A stretch of DNA of 64,000 nt from NCBI GenBank assembly GCA_964571235.1, contig CAZNAI010000001.1, forward strand, positions 124,001-188,000. The letters run 5' to 3'. The notes under the pieces were generated by a model. That model ran no database searches and was not told where the DNA came from. It worked only from the letters and a program-made list of their open reading frames with translations. The stretch's first letter is position 1. Each line of letters opens with the position of its first letter. This document shows positions 17,058-26,800 of this stretch, piece after piece. The DNA comes from JACRAV01 sp964571235 (GTDB taxonomy: Bacteria > Zixibacteria > MSB-5A5 > GN15 > FEB-12). The position numbers and the translations under genes were made by a program.

Positions 17058-20000
17058 GGTTGCCGAAGAGGCAGTCTGGTGGATTTCCTGAAGAGAACTG
17101 ACCGATAATTTCTGCTCACGGATAGCGCGGATGGCGTCGGCGGCGGCCGAGGCGCCGGACAAAGTTGTGACACAGGGCACCTGGTGCTGGATCGCCGCAG
17201 TGCGGATAGCCCAACCGTCACGGTGCGACATCTCCCCCAGCGGTGTGTTAATTACCAATGCGATCTGGCCGTTACGAATGGCGTCGACACAGTTGGGGCG
17301 ACCTTCACTCACTTTTGGAATCTCGCGCACTTTGACGCCGCACGCGGAAAGCACCGTGGCCGTGCCTCGCGTGGCGACTATTTCAAATCCCAATTTTTCA
17401 AAGCGCCGCGCTATTGGGACAATATTTCCTTTGTCGCGGCCGTTCACCGAGACGAATACACTTCCCTGCGTCGGCAGTTTGAGCCCGGCGGAAAGTTGGG
17501 CTTTGTAGAACGCCATGCCAAAATCCACGGCAATCCCCATCACCTCGCCGGTTGATTTCATTTCCGGTGACAGCTTGGGATCGACACCGGGAAATTTTAC
17601 AAACGGAAACACCGGAGCTTTAACGCAATATTGGGTAACCGCCAGATCGCCGACAAAACCGAGTTCAGCGAGTTTCTGGCCGAGCATCAGGCGAGTCGCG
17701 ATTTTCGCAATCGGCACTCCCGTAGCTTTGGCGACATACGGCACAGTGCGTGACGCGCGAGGATTGACCTCAAGCACGAGTACTCTTCCCTCGGCAATGG
17801 CAAACTGGATATTCATCAGCCCGACGACCTTCAGTTCTCTGGCTAACAGCCGGGTGATGTCGCGAATTTCGGCCAGATGCCGCTCGCCGATCATATAGGT
17901 TGGCATGACTGAACATGAGTCGCCCGAGTGCACGCCGGCTTCTTCGATATGTTGCATGATGCCGGCAATGCAACACTGGTCGCCGTCGGAGAGCGCGTCG
18001 ACGTCGATTTCAAACGCATCTTCGAGAAACTTGTCGATTAGCACCGGCTGACCGGGGGCCGCTTCCAGCGCCGACGCCATATAGGCGCTCAGTTTTTCGG
18101 CGTTATAAACAATCGCCATTCCTCGACCACCGAGAACATACGACGGCCTCACCAAGAGCGGGAATCCAAGTTGACGTGCGGCCTCGGTTGCTTCGTGCAA
18201 TGACCTCGCGATGGCGGCATCCGGGTGCGCGATGTCCAACCTATCAAGTAACTGCGCGAATTGTTCGCGGTCCTCGGCCAGATCAATTGACTCCGGCGGT
18301 GTGCCGAGAATTTTCACGCCGGCATCGGCAAGCGGTTTGGTTAGTTTCAGCGGAGTCTGTCCGCCGAACTGAACAATGACACCGTCGGGTTTTTCGTTCT
18401 CGTAAATCTCAAGGACATCTTCAAGTGTCAACGGTTCAAAGTATAGCCGGTCGGATGTATCGTAGTCTGTTGATACAGTCTCGGGATTACAGTTGACCAT
18501 GATGCTCTGGACTTTTTCATCCCGCAAGGCCATCGAGGCATGGCAACAACAGTAATCAAATTCGATCCCCTGCCCGATTCGGTTGGGACCCGAGCCAAGA
18601 ATGATGACTTTTCGCGACTCAGTCGGTTCGCTCTCGTCTTCGGCTTCGTACGAGGAATACAAGTACGGTGTGAATGATTCGAATTCACCCGCGCAGGTGT
18701 CGACACGCTTGAATACCGGCCTGATGCCGGAACCGTGGCGACGGCTACGAACTTCTGATTCGTCACAATCGGTCAGATAGGCGAGCCGTCGATCCGAAAA
18801 GCCAAACTCTTTCGCCGACCGCAAGGTGTCGTCATCCATTTTGTAAAGAGCACGGCCCCGAATATCGCGCTGAAGTTCGGCAAACTGCATGATCTGATCC
18901 AAAAACCAGGGGTCGATTTGAGTCAGACGATTGACCTCTTCGACCGTCCACCCCAGATCCATCGCGTGGACGATGTAGTGAATTCTGTTTTCGTTAGGGG
19001 AGGCGAGTTGCTTGGCCAGTTCCTCGTGCGACATCGGTCCGGGCCGAAACGGTTTGACTGCCTCAAGTGACCGAAGCGCTTTGAAGAGCGATTCTTTGAA
19101 AGTCCGCCCAATCGCCATTACCTCGCCGACTGATTTCATTTGAATTCCTAAGGTCGAGTCGGCGCCGGGGAATTTTTCAAAGGCGAACTTTGGAATCTTG
19201 GTCACGACATAATCAAGGGTCGGCTCAAAGGCGGCGGGTGTTTTACGGGTGATGTCGTTGGCGATTTCGTCGAGGGTGTATCCAACCGCCAGCTTGGCGG
19301 CGATTTTTGCAATTGGGAAACCGGTCGCTTTGGAAGCGAGCGCCGATGAACGGGAGACGCGCGGGTTCATTTCGATAACGATCATCCGGCCATTGGCCGG
19401 GTTCACCGCGAATTGGACGTTTGAGCCGCCGGTATCGACCGACACACGGCGCATGATTGCCGCGGCGGCATCGCGCATCCGTTGATATTCTCTATCAGTC
19501 AATGTTTGCGCCGGGGCGACAGTCAGCGAATCACCGGTATGCACACCCATCGAATCGAAATTCTCAATTGAGCATATGACCACCACGTTGTCGCGCAAAT
19601 CGCGCATGACTTCCAGCTCGTATTCTTTCCACCCGATCAACGATTCCTCGACCAGTACTTGCGATACTGGCGAAAGCGCGAGGCCTCGGCGAACAATCTG
19701 TTCAAGCTCATCTCGATTGTAAGCGATCCCGCCGCCGCTTCCACCCAAAGTAAACGACGGCCGCACAACTATCGGATAGGCGCGACTTTCGGCAAAGGCG
19801 ATCGCTTCTTCAAGAACTGAGGCAAGTAAACTCTGCGGGACATCGAGGCCAATCTCGGTCATCGCCTGTTTGAATTTCTCGCGGTCTTCGGCGATAGCGA
19901 TGGCTTCTTCGCGCGCGCCGATTAGTTCGACATTGTATTTGCGAAGTACGCCAGCGTGTGAAAGCGCGAGCGCGAGATTGAGCGCGGTTTGACCGCCGAC

Positions 20001-20267
20001 AGTGGGTAAAATAGCGTTAGGGCGCTCGCGCTCGATGATTTTTTCGAGAAATTCAACGGTGAGCGGTTCGATATAGGTCCGGTCGGCCAGATCGGGGTCG
20101 GTCATGATCGTGGCTGGGTTGGAGTTGACCAGGACAACTTCGTACCCCTCGCTCTTGAGCGCTTTCATCGCTTGTGTGCCGCTGTAATCGAACTCACAGG
20201 CCTGGCCTATCACGATCGGGCCGGAGCCGATGATCATGATTTTGCGGATATCAGTGCGGCGTGGCAT
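17043..20267 (-). CDS. carB: Carbamoyl-phosphate synthase large subunit
   Basis: A full-length 1074-residue CarB. It makes carbamoyl phosphate from bicarbonate, two ATP and ammonia supplied by CarA, feeding pyrimidine and arginine synthesis. The two homologous ATP-grasp halves are visible, each beginning with a dinucleotide-like segment (IMIIGSGPIVIGQACEFDYS and VIILGSGPNRIGQGIEFDYC), with an oligomerisation region near residues 400-550 and a C-terminal MGS-like allosteric domain after about residue 940. The start ATG overlaps the carA stop by one base (TAATG). The gene end overlaps the convergent EamA gene by 15 bases, so any terminator would lie within coding sequence. Confidence 0.98.
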   Translation of the reverse strand: MPRRTDIRKIMIIGSGPIVIGQACEFDYSGTQAMKALKSEGYEVVLVNSNPATIMTDPDLADRTYIEPLTVEFLEKIIERERPNAILPTVGGQTALNLALALSHAGVLRKYNVELIGAREEAIAIAEDREKFKQAMTEIGLDVPQSLLASVLEEAIAFAESRAYPIVVRPSFTLGGSGGGIAYNRDELEQIVRRGLALSPVSQVLVEESLIGWKEYELEVMRDLRDNVVVICSIENFDSMGVHTGDSLTVAPAQTLTDREYQRMRDAAAAIMRRVSVDTGGSNVQFAVNPANGRMIVIEMNPRVSRSSALASKATGFPIAKIAAKLAVGYTLDEIANDITRKTPAAFEPTLDYVVTKIPKFAFEKFPGADSTLGIQMKSVGEVMAIGRTFKESLFKALRSLEAVKPFRPGPMSHEELAKQLASPNENRIHYIVHAMDLGWTVEEVNRLTQIDPWFLDQIMQFAELQRDIRGRALYKMDDDTLRSAKEFGFSDRRLAYLTDCDESEVRSRRHGSGIRPVFKRVDTCAGEFESFTPYLYSSYEAEDESEPTESRKVIILGSGPNRIGQGIEFDYCCCHASMALRDEKVQSIMVNCNPETVSTDYDTSDRLYFEPLTLEDVLEIYENEKPDGVIVQFGGQTPLKLTKPLADAGVKILGTPPESIDLAEDREQFAQLLDRLDIAHPDAAIARSLHEATEAARQLGFPLLVRPSYVLGGRGMAIVYNAEKLSAYMASALEAAPGQPVLIDKFLEDAFEIDVDALSDGDQCCIAGIMQHIEEAGVHSGDSCSVMPTYMIGERHLAEIRDITRLLARELKVVGLMNIQFAIAEGRVLVLEVNPRASRTVPYVAKATGVPIAKIATRLMLGQKLAELGFVGDLAVTQYCVKAPVFPFVKFPGVDPKLSPEMKSTGEVMGIAVDFGMAFYKAQLSAGLKLPTQGSVFVSVNGRDKGNIVPIARRFEKLGFEIVATRGTATVLSACGVKVREIPKVSEGRPNCVDAIRNGQIALVINTPLGEMSHRDGWAIRTAAIQHQVPCVTTLSGASAAADAIRAIREQKLSVSSLQEIHQTASSATSLVG

Positions 20268-21439
20268 TACGCTCTCTCCCCTTTGAAATCGCGCATCATT
20301 GAGGTGAACCGATCAAACAAGTAGAGGGCGTCGTGCGGACCGGGGGCGGCTTCGGGATGATATTGTACGCTGAAGGCTGGCGCGTTTCTGAGGCGCAGAC
20401 CTTCGCAGGTCTGGTCGTTGAGATTGATGTGTGTGATTTCGACTTGAGATTCAGAAAGCGAATCGGGATCGACCGCAAAACCGTGATTGTGCGAAGTAAT
20501 TTCTACTTTGCGGGTGACCAGATCGATCACCGGGTGATTCCCGCCGCGATGGCCGAATTTGAGTTTGTAGGTCTTCCCCCCCGCCGCAATACCGAGGAGT
20601 TGATGACCCAGACAGATTCCGAAAATCGGCACCTTACCGATCAGTTGGCGGATATTGTCAACGGCATACTGCACCGGATCGGGGTCGCCGGGACCGTTGG
20701 AGAGCATGACGCCGTCGACTTGCATTTCCAGAATATCAGCGGAGGATGTTGTCGCTGGGACAACAGTCACCTCACAACCAACTTCGGCCAGCGAACGAAG
20801 AATATTCCACTTCGCGCCGTAGTCGAAGACCGCCACTTTGAGCGGTCGATCGCTGTTTGATGGAACTCTTGCTGGAGTCGATGGCAGGACTATCGGCGTT
20901 TCCGTCCAACTATATGTTTCATTCTGAGTAACGGTAGACGCAAGGTCGCAACCGGCCATGGTCGGGTGGCGTTTGACTCTCTCAAGTAGTTCTTCGATTG
21001 ACGTCTTTGAGTTCGCGATTATCCCACGCATCGCGCCGTGGGTGCGAAGCTCGCAAACCAATGCGCGGGTGTCGAAACCTTCGAGACCGGGGATGCCGTT
21101 TGATTCGAGATACCCTTGTAGCGAAATAGTCGCCCGCCAATTGGAGACAATCCGGCTGGCTTCTTTGACAATTAGTCCCGACAAGAAGAGCTTGCGCGAC
21201 TCGGCGTCTTCGGAGTTGATGCCGTAGTTGCCGATTTGTGGATAAGTCATGACTACGATCTGGCCGGCATATGACGGGTCGGTCAGGATTTCCTGATACC
21301 CGGTCATCGAGGTGTTGAAAACAACTTCGCCGAGGGAATCGAAGCTGGCACCGAATCGCCGGCCGTAAAAAGTACGGCCGTTTTCGAGAACAAGGACCCC
21401 GTCGTTTTTCGCGCGGGAGTGCCTTGGGTTCTGTGTCAT
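20267..21439 (-). CDS. carA: Carbamoyl-phosphate synthase small (glutaminase) subunit
   Basis: A 390-residue CarA. The N-terminal domain begins GVLVLENGRTFYGRRFGA and contains FNTSMTGYQEILTDPSYAGQ. The C-terminal class I glutamine amidotransferase domain shows GPGDP, GICLGHQLLGIAAGG (catalytic Cys) and the HPEAAPGP His-Glu pair. It hydrolyses glutamine and channels ammonia to CarB. The gene is first in a two-gene carAB operon. There is no visible PyrR attenuator or arginine leader in the 160 bases upstream; this region only separates it from a divergent hypothetical gene. Confidence 0.98.
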   Translation of the reverse strand: MTQNPRHSRAKNDGVLVLENGRTFYGRRFGASFDSLGEVVFNTSMTGYQEILTDPSYAGQIVVMTYPQIGNYGINSEDAESRKLFLSGLIVKEASRIVSNWRATISLQGYLESNGIPGLEGFDTRALVCELRTHGAMRGIIANSKTSIEELLERVKRHPTMAGCDLASTVTQNETYSWTETPIVLPSTPARVPSNSDRPLKVAVFDYGAKWNILRSLAEVGCEVTVVPATTSSADILEMQVDGVMLSNGPGDPDPVQYAVDNIRQLIGKVPIFGICLGHQLLGIAAGGKTYKLKFGHRGGNHPVIDLVTRKVEITSHNHGFAVDPDSLSESQVEITHINLNDQTCEGLRLRNAPAFSVQYHPEAAPGPHDALYLFDRFTSMMRDFKGERA

Positions 21440-21602
21440 TACGCTATAGGTATTCGGTTCTGGCTATGGCCCGGCCAGCGGGCAGAGCAAAGTTGGGCAA
21501 ATGTATAGCGGGCGGGTGTGGGTGTCAAGAGCGGGGATTTTGAAGTAGCTGAATTTTGCGTCGCTTTGTATTTTGAGCAGTGGAAAGTCGAGGCATTTGC
21601 AG

Positions 21603-22271
21603 ATGTTAAAATTTGCTCAGCGATTGGTCATCATAACAGCATTGACGTGTTGTCAATTCATGACATCCAAATGCGCTACGGTCGTCAATGACTCAACGCG
21701 TAACACCGCGCAAGATGAATGGGATATTGTGAGAATACCTATGCCGAGTGACACGATTTCGGGCCACCGTTGGCTTGAACTACTTCACAAGTGGTCGGAA
21801 TATCTTAGAGTTCCCAGTAGCGAAAATGCTGTTGGTGTTTATGACGCAGTCCCGAAAGGGAAGTTAGACTCGATAGAGTGGAAGTTGTATGAATTCGTTG
21901 CCGACTCACTGTACAATAGCGCTGAGGTACTCACCGAAAAAATCGCCGTAAACGATCGACAAGCATTGCGAATTGCCTTCCTATTTGACGTACGCTTTGA
22001 CGGTGATTTCTCCGAGACAATGGACATATATATTGGCAGGATCATCAAAACTAATCCGTTGATGTTTTTACAAGAAGCCAAGAATCATGAGCATCTCATT
22101 GACAGGTGGGACGCGTTAGTCGGGAACTTTGGCCCTGACCTTGTCGATATGGAAGATCAACAGGAAGATGAGTGCCGGGTACGTGTTGCCGCATTAAAGT
22201 CAGTACAAATAGACAGTCTCAAGAATGTTCGAGACAAGTGCATAGCCGAACTAAGCGACCAATGCGAATAG
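21603..22271 (+). CDS. Hypothetical exported protein
   Basis: A 222-residue protein of unknown function. The N terminus (MLKFAQRLVIITALTCCQF) looks like a signal peptide, although the usual lipobox is not clear. The remainder is acidic and probably helical, without a motif I recognise; it includes VGVYDAVPKG and several Trp residues. Base composition is more AT-rich than neighbouring genes. I chose the ATG at 21603, which has a GAGG nine bases upstream; a TTG ten codons earlier is in frame. The stop overlaps the next gene start by ten bases, so the two may be co-transcribed. Confidence 0.55.
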   Translation: MLKFAQRLVIITALTCCQFMTSKCATVVNDSTRNTAQDEWDIVRIPMPSDTISGHRWLELLHKWSEYLRVPSSENAVGVYDAVPKGKLDSIEWKLYEFVADSLYNSAEVLTEKIAVNDRQALRIAFLFDVRFDGDFSETMDIYIGRIIKTNPLMFLQEAKNHEHLIDRWDALVGNFGPDLVDMEDQQEDECRVRVAALKSVQIDSLKNVRDKCIAELSDQCE

Positions 22272-23566
22272 CCATCATCGGCGGAGGGGCGGCGGGGTTC
22301 TTTGCGGCAATTCGAGCCGTTGAGCAAAACCCTGGCAACAGAGTCGTCATCTTCGAGGCGACCAATCAGCCGCTTGAAAAAGTGCTTATCTCCGGCGGTG
22401 GGCGGTGTAATGTCACCCACAACTGTTTCGACCCGGCCGAGCTGGTGAAGAACTACCCGCGCGGACACAAAGAGCTGAGAGGACCATTCACACGCTTCCA
22501 GCCCCGCGACACAATCGATTGGTTTGAATCGCGCGGGGTAAAGCTCAAGGCCGAGAGCGACGGACGCATCTTCCCCACCACCGATGACTCACACACAATT
22601 GCCAACTGCCTGATCGATACCGTCAAAACATTGGGTGTTGAGATTCGCCTGGGGGCGCGGGTGAAGGAGATTCGGCGGGCCGCCGAAGGAACGACCCTTC
22701 GACAAGCTCAGGGTGAAGTCATAGGTCAGGGTGAATTCGTGGCGGGCGAGGACGACCGCCACGCACAAGAAGTCGCTTTCAATGTCGAGTGTCACGGCCG
22801 GTCGGTCGAGCAATTCGACTGTGTCCTGCTGGCCAGCGGGAGTGCGCATCAGGGGTACCGGTTCGCCGAGGCGCTGGGGCATACGATTGTCGCTCCGGTG
22901 CCGTCGCTGTTTACTTTCAAGTTAAGTGACAAACGGCTGGATGGATTGGCGGGAATTAGCTTTGACAACGTGCACTTGACGCTGACGACGGAATCTGGCG
23001 CCAAGTTAGAGCAGTCTGGCCCGCTTCTTATCACCCACTGGGGGCTGTCGGGCCCCGCGGTGCTGAAACTCTCGGCCTGGGGAGCGCGAGAACTACACGA
23101 GTGCGACTACCACGCGACACTGACTATTAATTACCTGCCGGCGATGACAGCCGAACAAATGTATGAACGATTGCTTGAGCACCGTGAGCGGAATCCGAAA
23201 AAGCATATCGCCACAGAGCAGGCTTTGCCAATCCAATTGCGATTCTGGAAGCGAATTGTCGAAGTATCAGGTGTGTTTGGCGAGACCATCTGGTCGCAGA
23301 TTACCAAAGAAGAAATGCAGAAGATTGCGTCGGAATTCTCACACGGACGATACGCGGCGCGGGGCAAGGGGATTTTCAAAGAGGAGTTTGTCACCTGCGG
23401 AGGGGTCGATCTAAAGGAAGTCGATTTCAAGACTATGCAGAGCAAAGTCTGCCCGGGACTCTATTTCGCAGGCGAAGTGCTGGATATCGACGGTGTCACC
23501 GGTGGATTCAATTTTCAAAGCGCCTGGACCACCGGATGGATAGCCGGGAGTCACATCGGCGGATAG
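22262..23566 (+). CDS. BaiN/HI0933-family FAD-dependent oxidoreductase with repeat insert
   Basis: A 434-residue flavoprotein of the HI0933/YhiN/BaiN family. It starts with the Rossmann FAD site IAIIGGGAAGFFAAIRA, then ISGGGRCNVTHNC, and ends with the family tail GLYFAGEVLDIDGVTGGFNFQSAW. Family members are described as NAD(P)/FAD-dependent reductases of unsaturated compounds; the substrate here is unknown. The start is the ATG at 22262, placed just before the Rossmann strand. About 25 codons near residues 143-168 (containing TLRQAQGE and ending about DDRHAQEV) appear to be an in-frame insert derived from a palindromic repeat at 22691-22763, which would extend a loop between strands of the first domain. 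Confidence 0.88.
   Translation: MRIAIIGGGAAGFFAAIRAVEQNPGNRVVIFEATNQPLEKVLISGGGRCNVTHNCFDPAELVKNYPRGHKELRGPFTRFQPRDTIDWFESRGVKLKAESDGRIFPTTDDSHTIANCLIDTVKTLGVEIRLGARVKEIRRAAEGTTLRQAQGEVIGQGEFVAGEDDRHAQEVAFNVECHGRSVEQFDCVLLASGSAHQGYRFAEALGHTIVAPVPSLFTFKLSDKRLDGLAGISFDNVHLTLTTESGAKLEQSGPLLITHWGLSGPAVLKLSAWGARELHECDYHATLTINYLPAMTAEQMYERLLEHRERNPKKHIATEQALPIQLRFWKRIVEVSGVFGETIWSQITKEEMQKIASEFSHGRYAARGKGIFKEEFVTCGGVDLKEVDFKTMQSKVCPGLYFAGEVLDIDGVTGGFNFQSAWTTGWIAGSHIGG
22691..22763. repeat. Palindromic repeat inserted in a coding gene
   Basis: Two palindromic parts in sequence. The first is CCCTTCGACAAGCTCAGGG (22695-22713), a widespread intergenic repeat core whose translation reads LRQAQG. The second is an 8-bp inverted repeat CGTGGCGG/CCGCCACG (22738-22745 with 22756-22763) around a ten-base loop. 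The insertion keeps the reading frame of the flavoprotein gene. It can be told as an insertion because the flanking family sequence (RLGARVKEIRR and FNVECHGRSVE) is otherwise contiguous in character. Confidence 0.6.
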
Positions 23567-23583
23567 GGAAAGACCCCTCACCT

Positions 23584-23685
23584 GTCACTCCGTGACATCC
23601 TCTCCCATAGGGAGAGGAATTCGTCGGGTGGTGTCGGGCGTCCTCACCCGACACCTTTGGCGGTCAGGTGGGGACGCCTGACCGC
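23584..23685. repeat. Cluster of four consecutive palindromes
   Basis: Four perfect hairpins lie side by side between convergent genes: GTCAC/GTGAC (23584-23596), CCTCTCCC/GGGAGAGG (23599-23617), GTGTCGGG/CCCGACAC (23631-23654) and GCGGTCAGG/CCTGACCGC (23660-23685). The last two have different stems but related loops (CGTCCTCA and, read on the other strand, CGTCCCCA). This is the form of short intergenic repeats rather than one terminator. The true terminator of the long minus-strand gene lies further along at 23745-23777. Confidence 0.6.
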
Positions 23686-23744
23686 ACACATGTCTGGTTC
23701 TGTTCAGTGAGAAGGTGGCCGCAGGCCGGATGAGAGTGTGATCT

Positions 23745-23777
23745 AAAAAAAAAGGCGGGTCCTGGGAAGGACCCACC
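23745..23777 (-). terminator. Intrinsic terminator after the metzincin gene
   Basis: On the minus strand a 9-bp stem (GGTGGGTCC / GGACCCGCC, one G-T pair) with a six-base loop is followed by nine T residues. It begins 26 bases after the stop codon of the 1375-residue protease gene. The strongest single terminator signal in this part of the window. Confidence 0.88.
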
Positions 23778-23802
23778 CTGCAAAAATCGATCTGGAAAGA
23801 GT

Positions 23803-26800
23803 CTACTGGCACGGCGCCAGCGGCGTGAACGATATGTATAGATAATCGATCAGCGCCGACAGATCGGAAATATCGATTCCACCTGAACCGTCGCAGTTTG
23901 CCTCTGCCGTGCAACAGAGCGGAACAAACGAGATGTACAGGTAATCGATAATGCGCGACAGATCGGCTATATCAACGTTATTGCCCGGATCGCAATCCAC
24001 ATTACCAGTCAGACCGACACAACACGAGCCGGTGCAAATCGGCCGCAGATGATTGACCAGCCACTTCTTCGCCTGACGGGCGTTGTTGGCGATCACTGAT
24101 GTGGTCGCGCCGTTGCGGACACTGGTCACGGCGGTGTAGAAATACATGGTGTCTGTAGCGCCGAGCGTTGTGTCGTGGGTGTAGGTAAGCAGACTGAATT
24201 GGTCGGTACTACTTCCGAGCACAGAATATCCCGGCGTTCCCGCGAGTGTGTACATCTGGTCAGGATCGGGTCCTCCCGGACCAAACAGATACGATGTATT
24301 GGCCTGCGTGACGCCGCTATACGGGTTCGTGGTGGTATCGACACAGTTGCCGCTACTGCCGGAACCAATAACTGCAAGCCCGCCGTAACGACGAGTGTTA
24401 TCGATGCATCCGGTCCCTGTACCTCGCTGATACACAAGCCGGGTGGCGGCATCGAATCCGCCGGTATTGTTCGAACCGGAGGCGGCCGGAATATCCCAGT
24501 CGACAACTTCTGAAATCATAAGATTCGGATGCGAGAACCCGTCGGCCGAATACAGTTTCAAGCACTGGATGACAAAGGCGCAGGTATCGGCCTGAATCGG
24601 GGCGTACCAGATCTTCTCGACCATTACTTTGCCGTTGCTGGTTTTCATAGCGCCAGAACGGTAGACATCAAAAGCGCCGGAATCGAGCGTCGGCACAGTC
24701 GGTGACCCACCAATGACCCGCTGGAATTGATCGAACCCGTGGAGGCCGTGGGTAATCGATTTGGTCGGACTGGAGGCGTCAATAATCATCACCGAGCCGT
24801 CGTAGAGATAGGTGTTGGTGCAGTCACCGCCGTCCAGATAGTCCATAGTACCGCCGACACCGGCATTACCGTTATTGCCAAAGGTTGCCCGACTGCTGAC
24901 TACCAGTTTGGTACAATTGGTGTAGACAGTATCAAATGTCTCCGGCTGGCAGGCATCACCGAAACCGTCGTTATCGGTATCCTCCTGGCCGGGATTGGCC
25001 ACCGACGGACAATTGTCGACATCGCCGCAAAACCCGTCGCCGTCGGCGTCGTTATTCAGATCGTTCGGGCAGGCATCGCACAGGTCGCCGGCCCCGTCAC
25101 CGTCGGCATCAACTTGTGTAGGATTGGATAGTCCGGGGCAATTATCGCAGACGTCCCCTCGACCGTCACCGTCGGCGTCGACTTGCGACACATTCGACAC
25201 CGCAGGGCAGTTGTCGCATACATCGCCAACTCCGTCAGCGTCGACATCGCGCTGATCAGGATTAGAGACAAATTGGCAATTGTCGCACACGTCCCCGGTT
25301 CCGTCGCCATCGGTGTCGGTCTGGGCAGGATTCGGAGTCGTCGGGCAGTTATCGGCGAAGTCTGGCACACCGTCGCCATCCAGATCGCCACCCTGGCAGA
25401 CATCAGGGATGTAATCCTGATTCAGATCAAGTGCGGACGTGGGCAGGAAGGTAATTCCCGCAATAGACGTAAGTACGCCCGCGCCGCGGACGAACGGACG
25501 ATAATTTCGCCCACTGGTCAGGTACTCCAGGACACGGAATTGGCTTCCGACCTGAGTTGAAACGAAGATATTTCCGTTCGGTCCCCTCTTGATGCCATAA
25601 GGCCCAGTGCTTGTGTATACGTCGTTCCACTGCGCCACAAAAGCGCCCGTCACACCGTTGTATTGCAGGATGCGATTGTTGGTGAAACTGCAGACAAGCA
25701 GATCGCCGCTGGGCAGAAACATGAGTCCACGCGGATCAGACAATCCACCTGAACCGGGAGTAACAAAATTTCCAATCAGTGCGCCAGTGGTGGCGTTGTA
25801 TTTGTAGACTGCTTCGTTGCCATCGCTGGTGACATACAAGTTGCCGTCAGGGCCGATCACCATTCCCGTCGGGCTGGTATGCGGCGCGATAAGATTAGTT
25901 GTCCAGATTGCCCCGCCGGCCGATGTTATTTTTCGAATCCGGTTGCCTGATTGTTCGGCGATATATAGGTCACTCGATCCGGTTCCGGTGCAAATTGCAT
26001 TCGGGGTCGTCAGTCCACCAAGAACTGTGCTGTTGATCCCGGTAGCTGGAACCGTCTTGACAACCAGGCCGGAGGCGGGACAGACCGAATAGACATTACC
26101 GTCCACAGCCGTTGTCGCATCGACCGGCGCTGAGGCAAATCCGCCGATGGTTCTGGCTTGCACGCCGCTGAGAACATTAAAGTCGCGAATGGTGACCGAC
26201 GACGGATCGCAGACGAACAGATCATTCTCGTAGGCAAGATCGATAAAATCGATTACCGCGTTGCTGTTGCAGTCCTGACAGGCGTCGATTCGGCCATCGC
26301 GGTCAATGTCGAGAGCCATGTTGGCGTTGATTTCGTTGAAATCCAGAATGAGATTGCCGTTGCAGTCGGGGTCACATTCGTCGGGACGATTGTTGCCGTC
26401 GTCATCGGTCGCGAAACCGTTCCACGTTTCATACCGGTCGGGGCTTGAGTTGCCGTTGCAGTCATCTTCGCAGGCGTCGAGTATTCCGTTGCCGTCGACA
26501 TCGGGTGCGCCGTTGAGAATATCAACGGGATCAAGAATGCTGTTGCCGTTACAATCCTGACACTCGTCGGGGACTTTGTCGCCGTTGATATCAAACGAGA
26601 ATCCCAGCACAATATCAATGCTATCATTGCGGTTGTTGCCGTTGCAGTCGTACGGGTGGCACGTGGTAGCGTCGATAATCGAGGTCACCAATTGCTCCAC
26701 CCGGCGGTGAAAATGCAGGTCGATATTCCGCTGATACCCCGCGAGGGTGTGGCAGTAGCTCATAATAGTCCCGCGTGAGGCTACCCCGCCGCCACAGTTG

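Noticed and set aside
20267..21602. PyrR or arginine-type attenuator ahead of carA
   Set aside because: No terminator/antiterminator pair or leader ORF is visible in the 160 bases upstream.
24727..25131. Plus-strand frames opposite the metzincin and FG-GAP genes
   Set aside because: Products of the repeated GAT/GGC codons of calcium-binding repeats on the minus strand.
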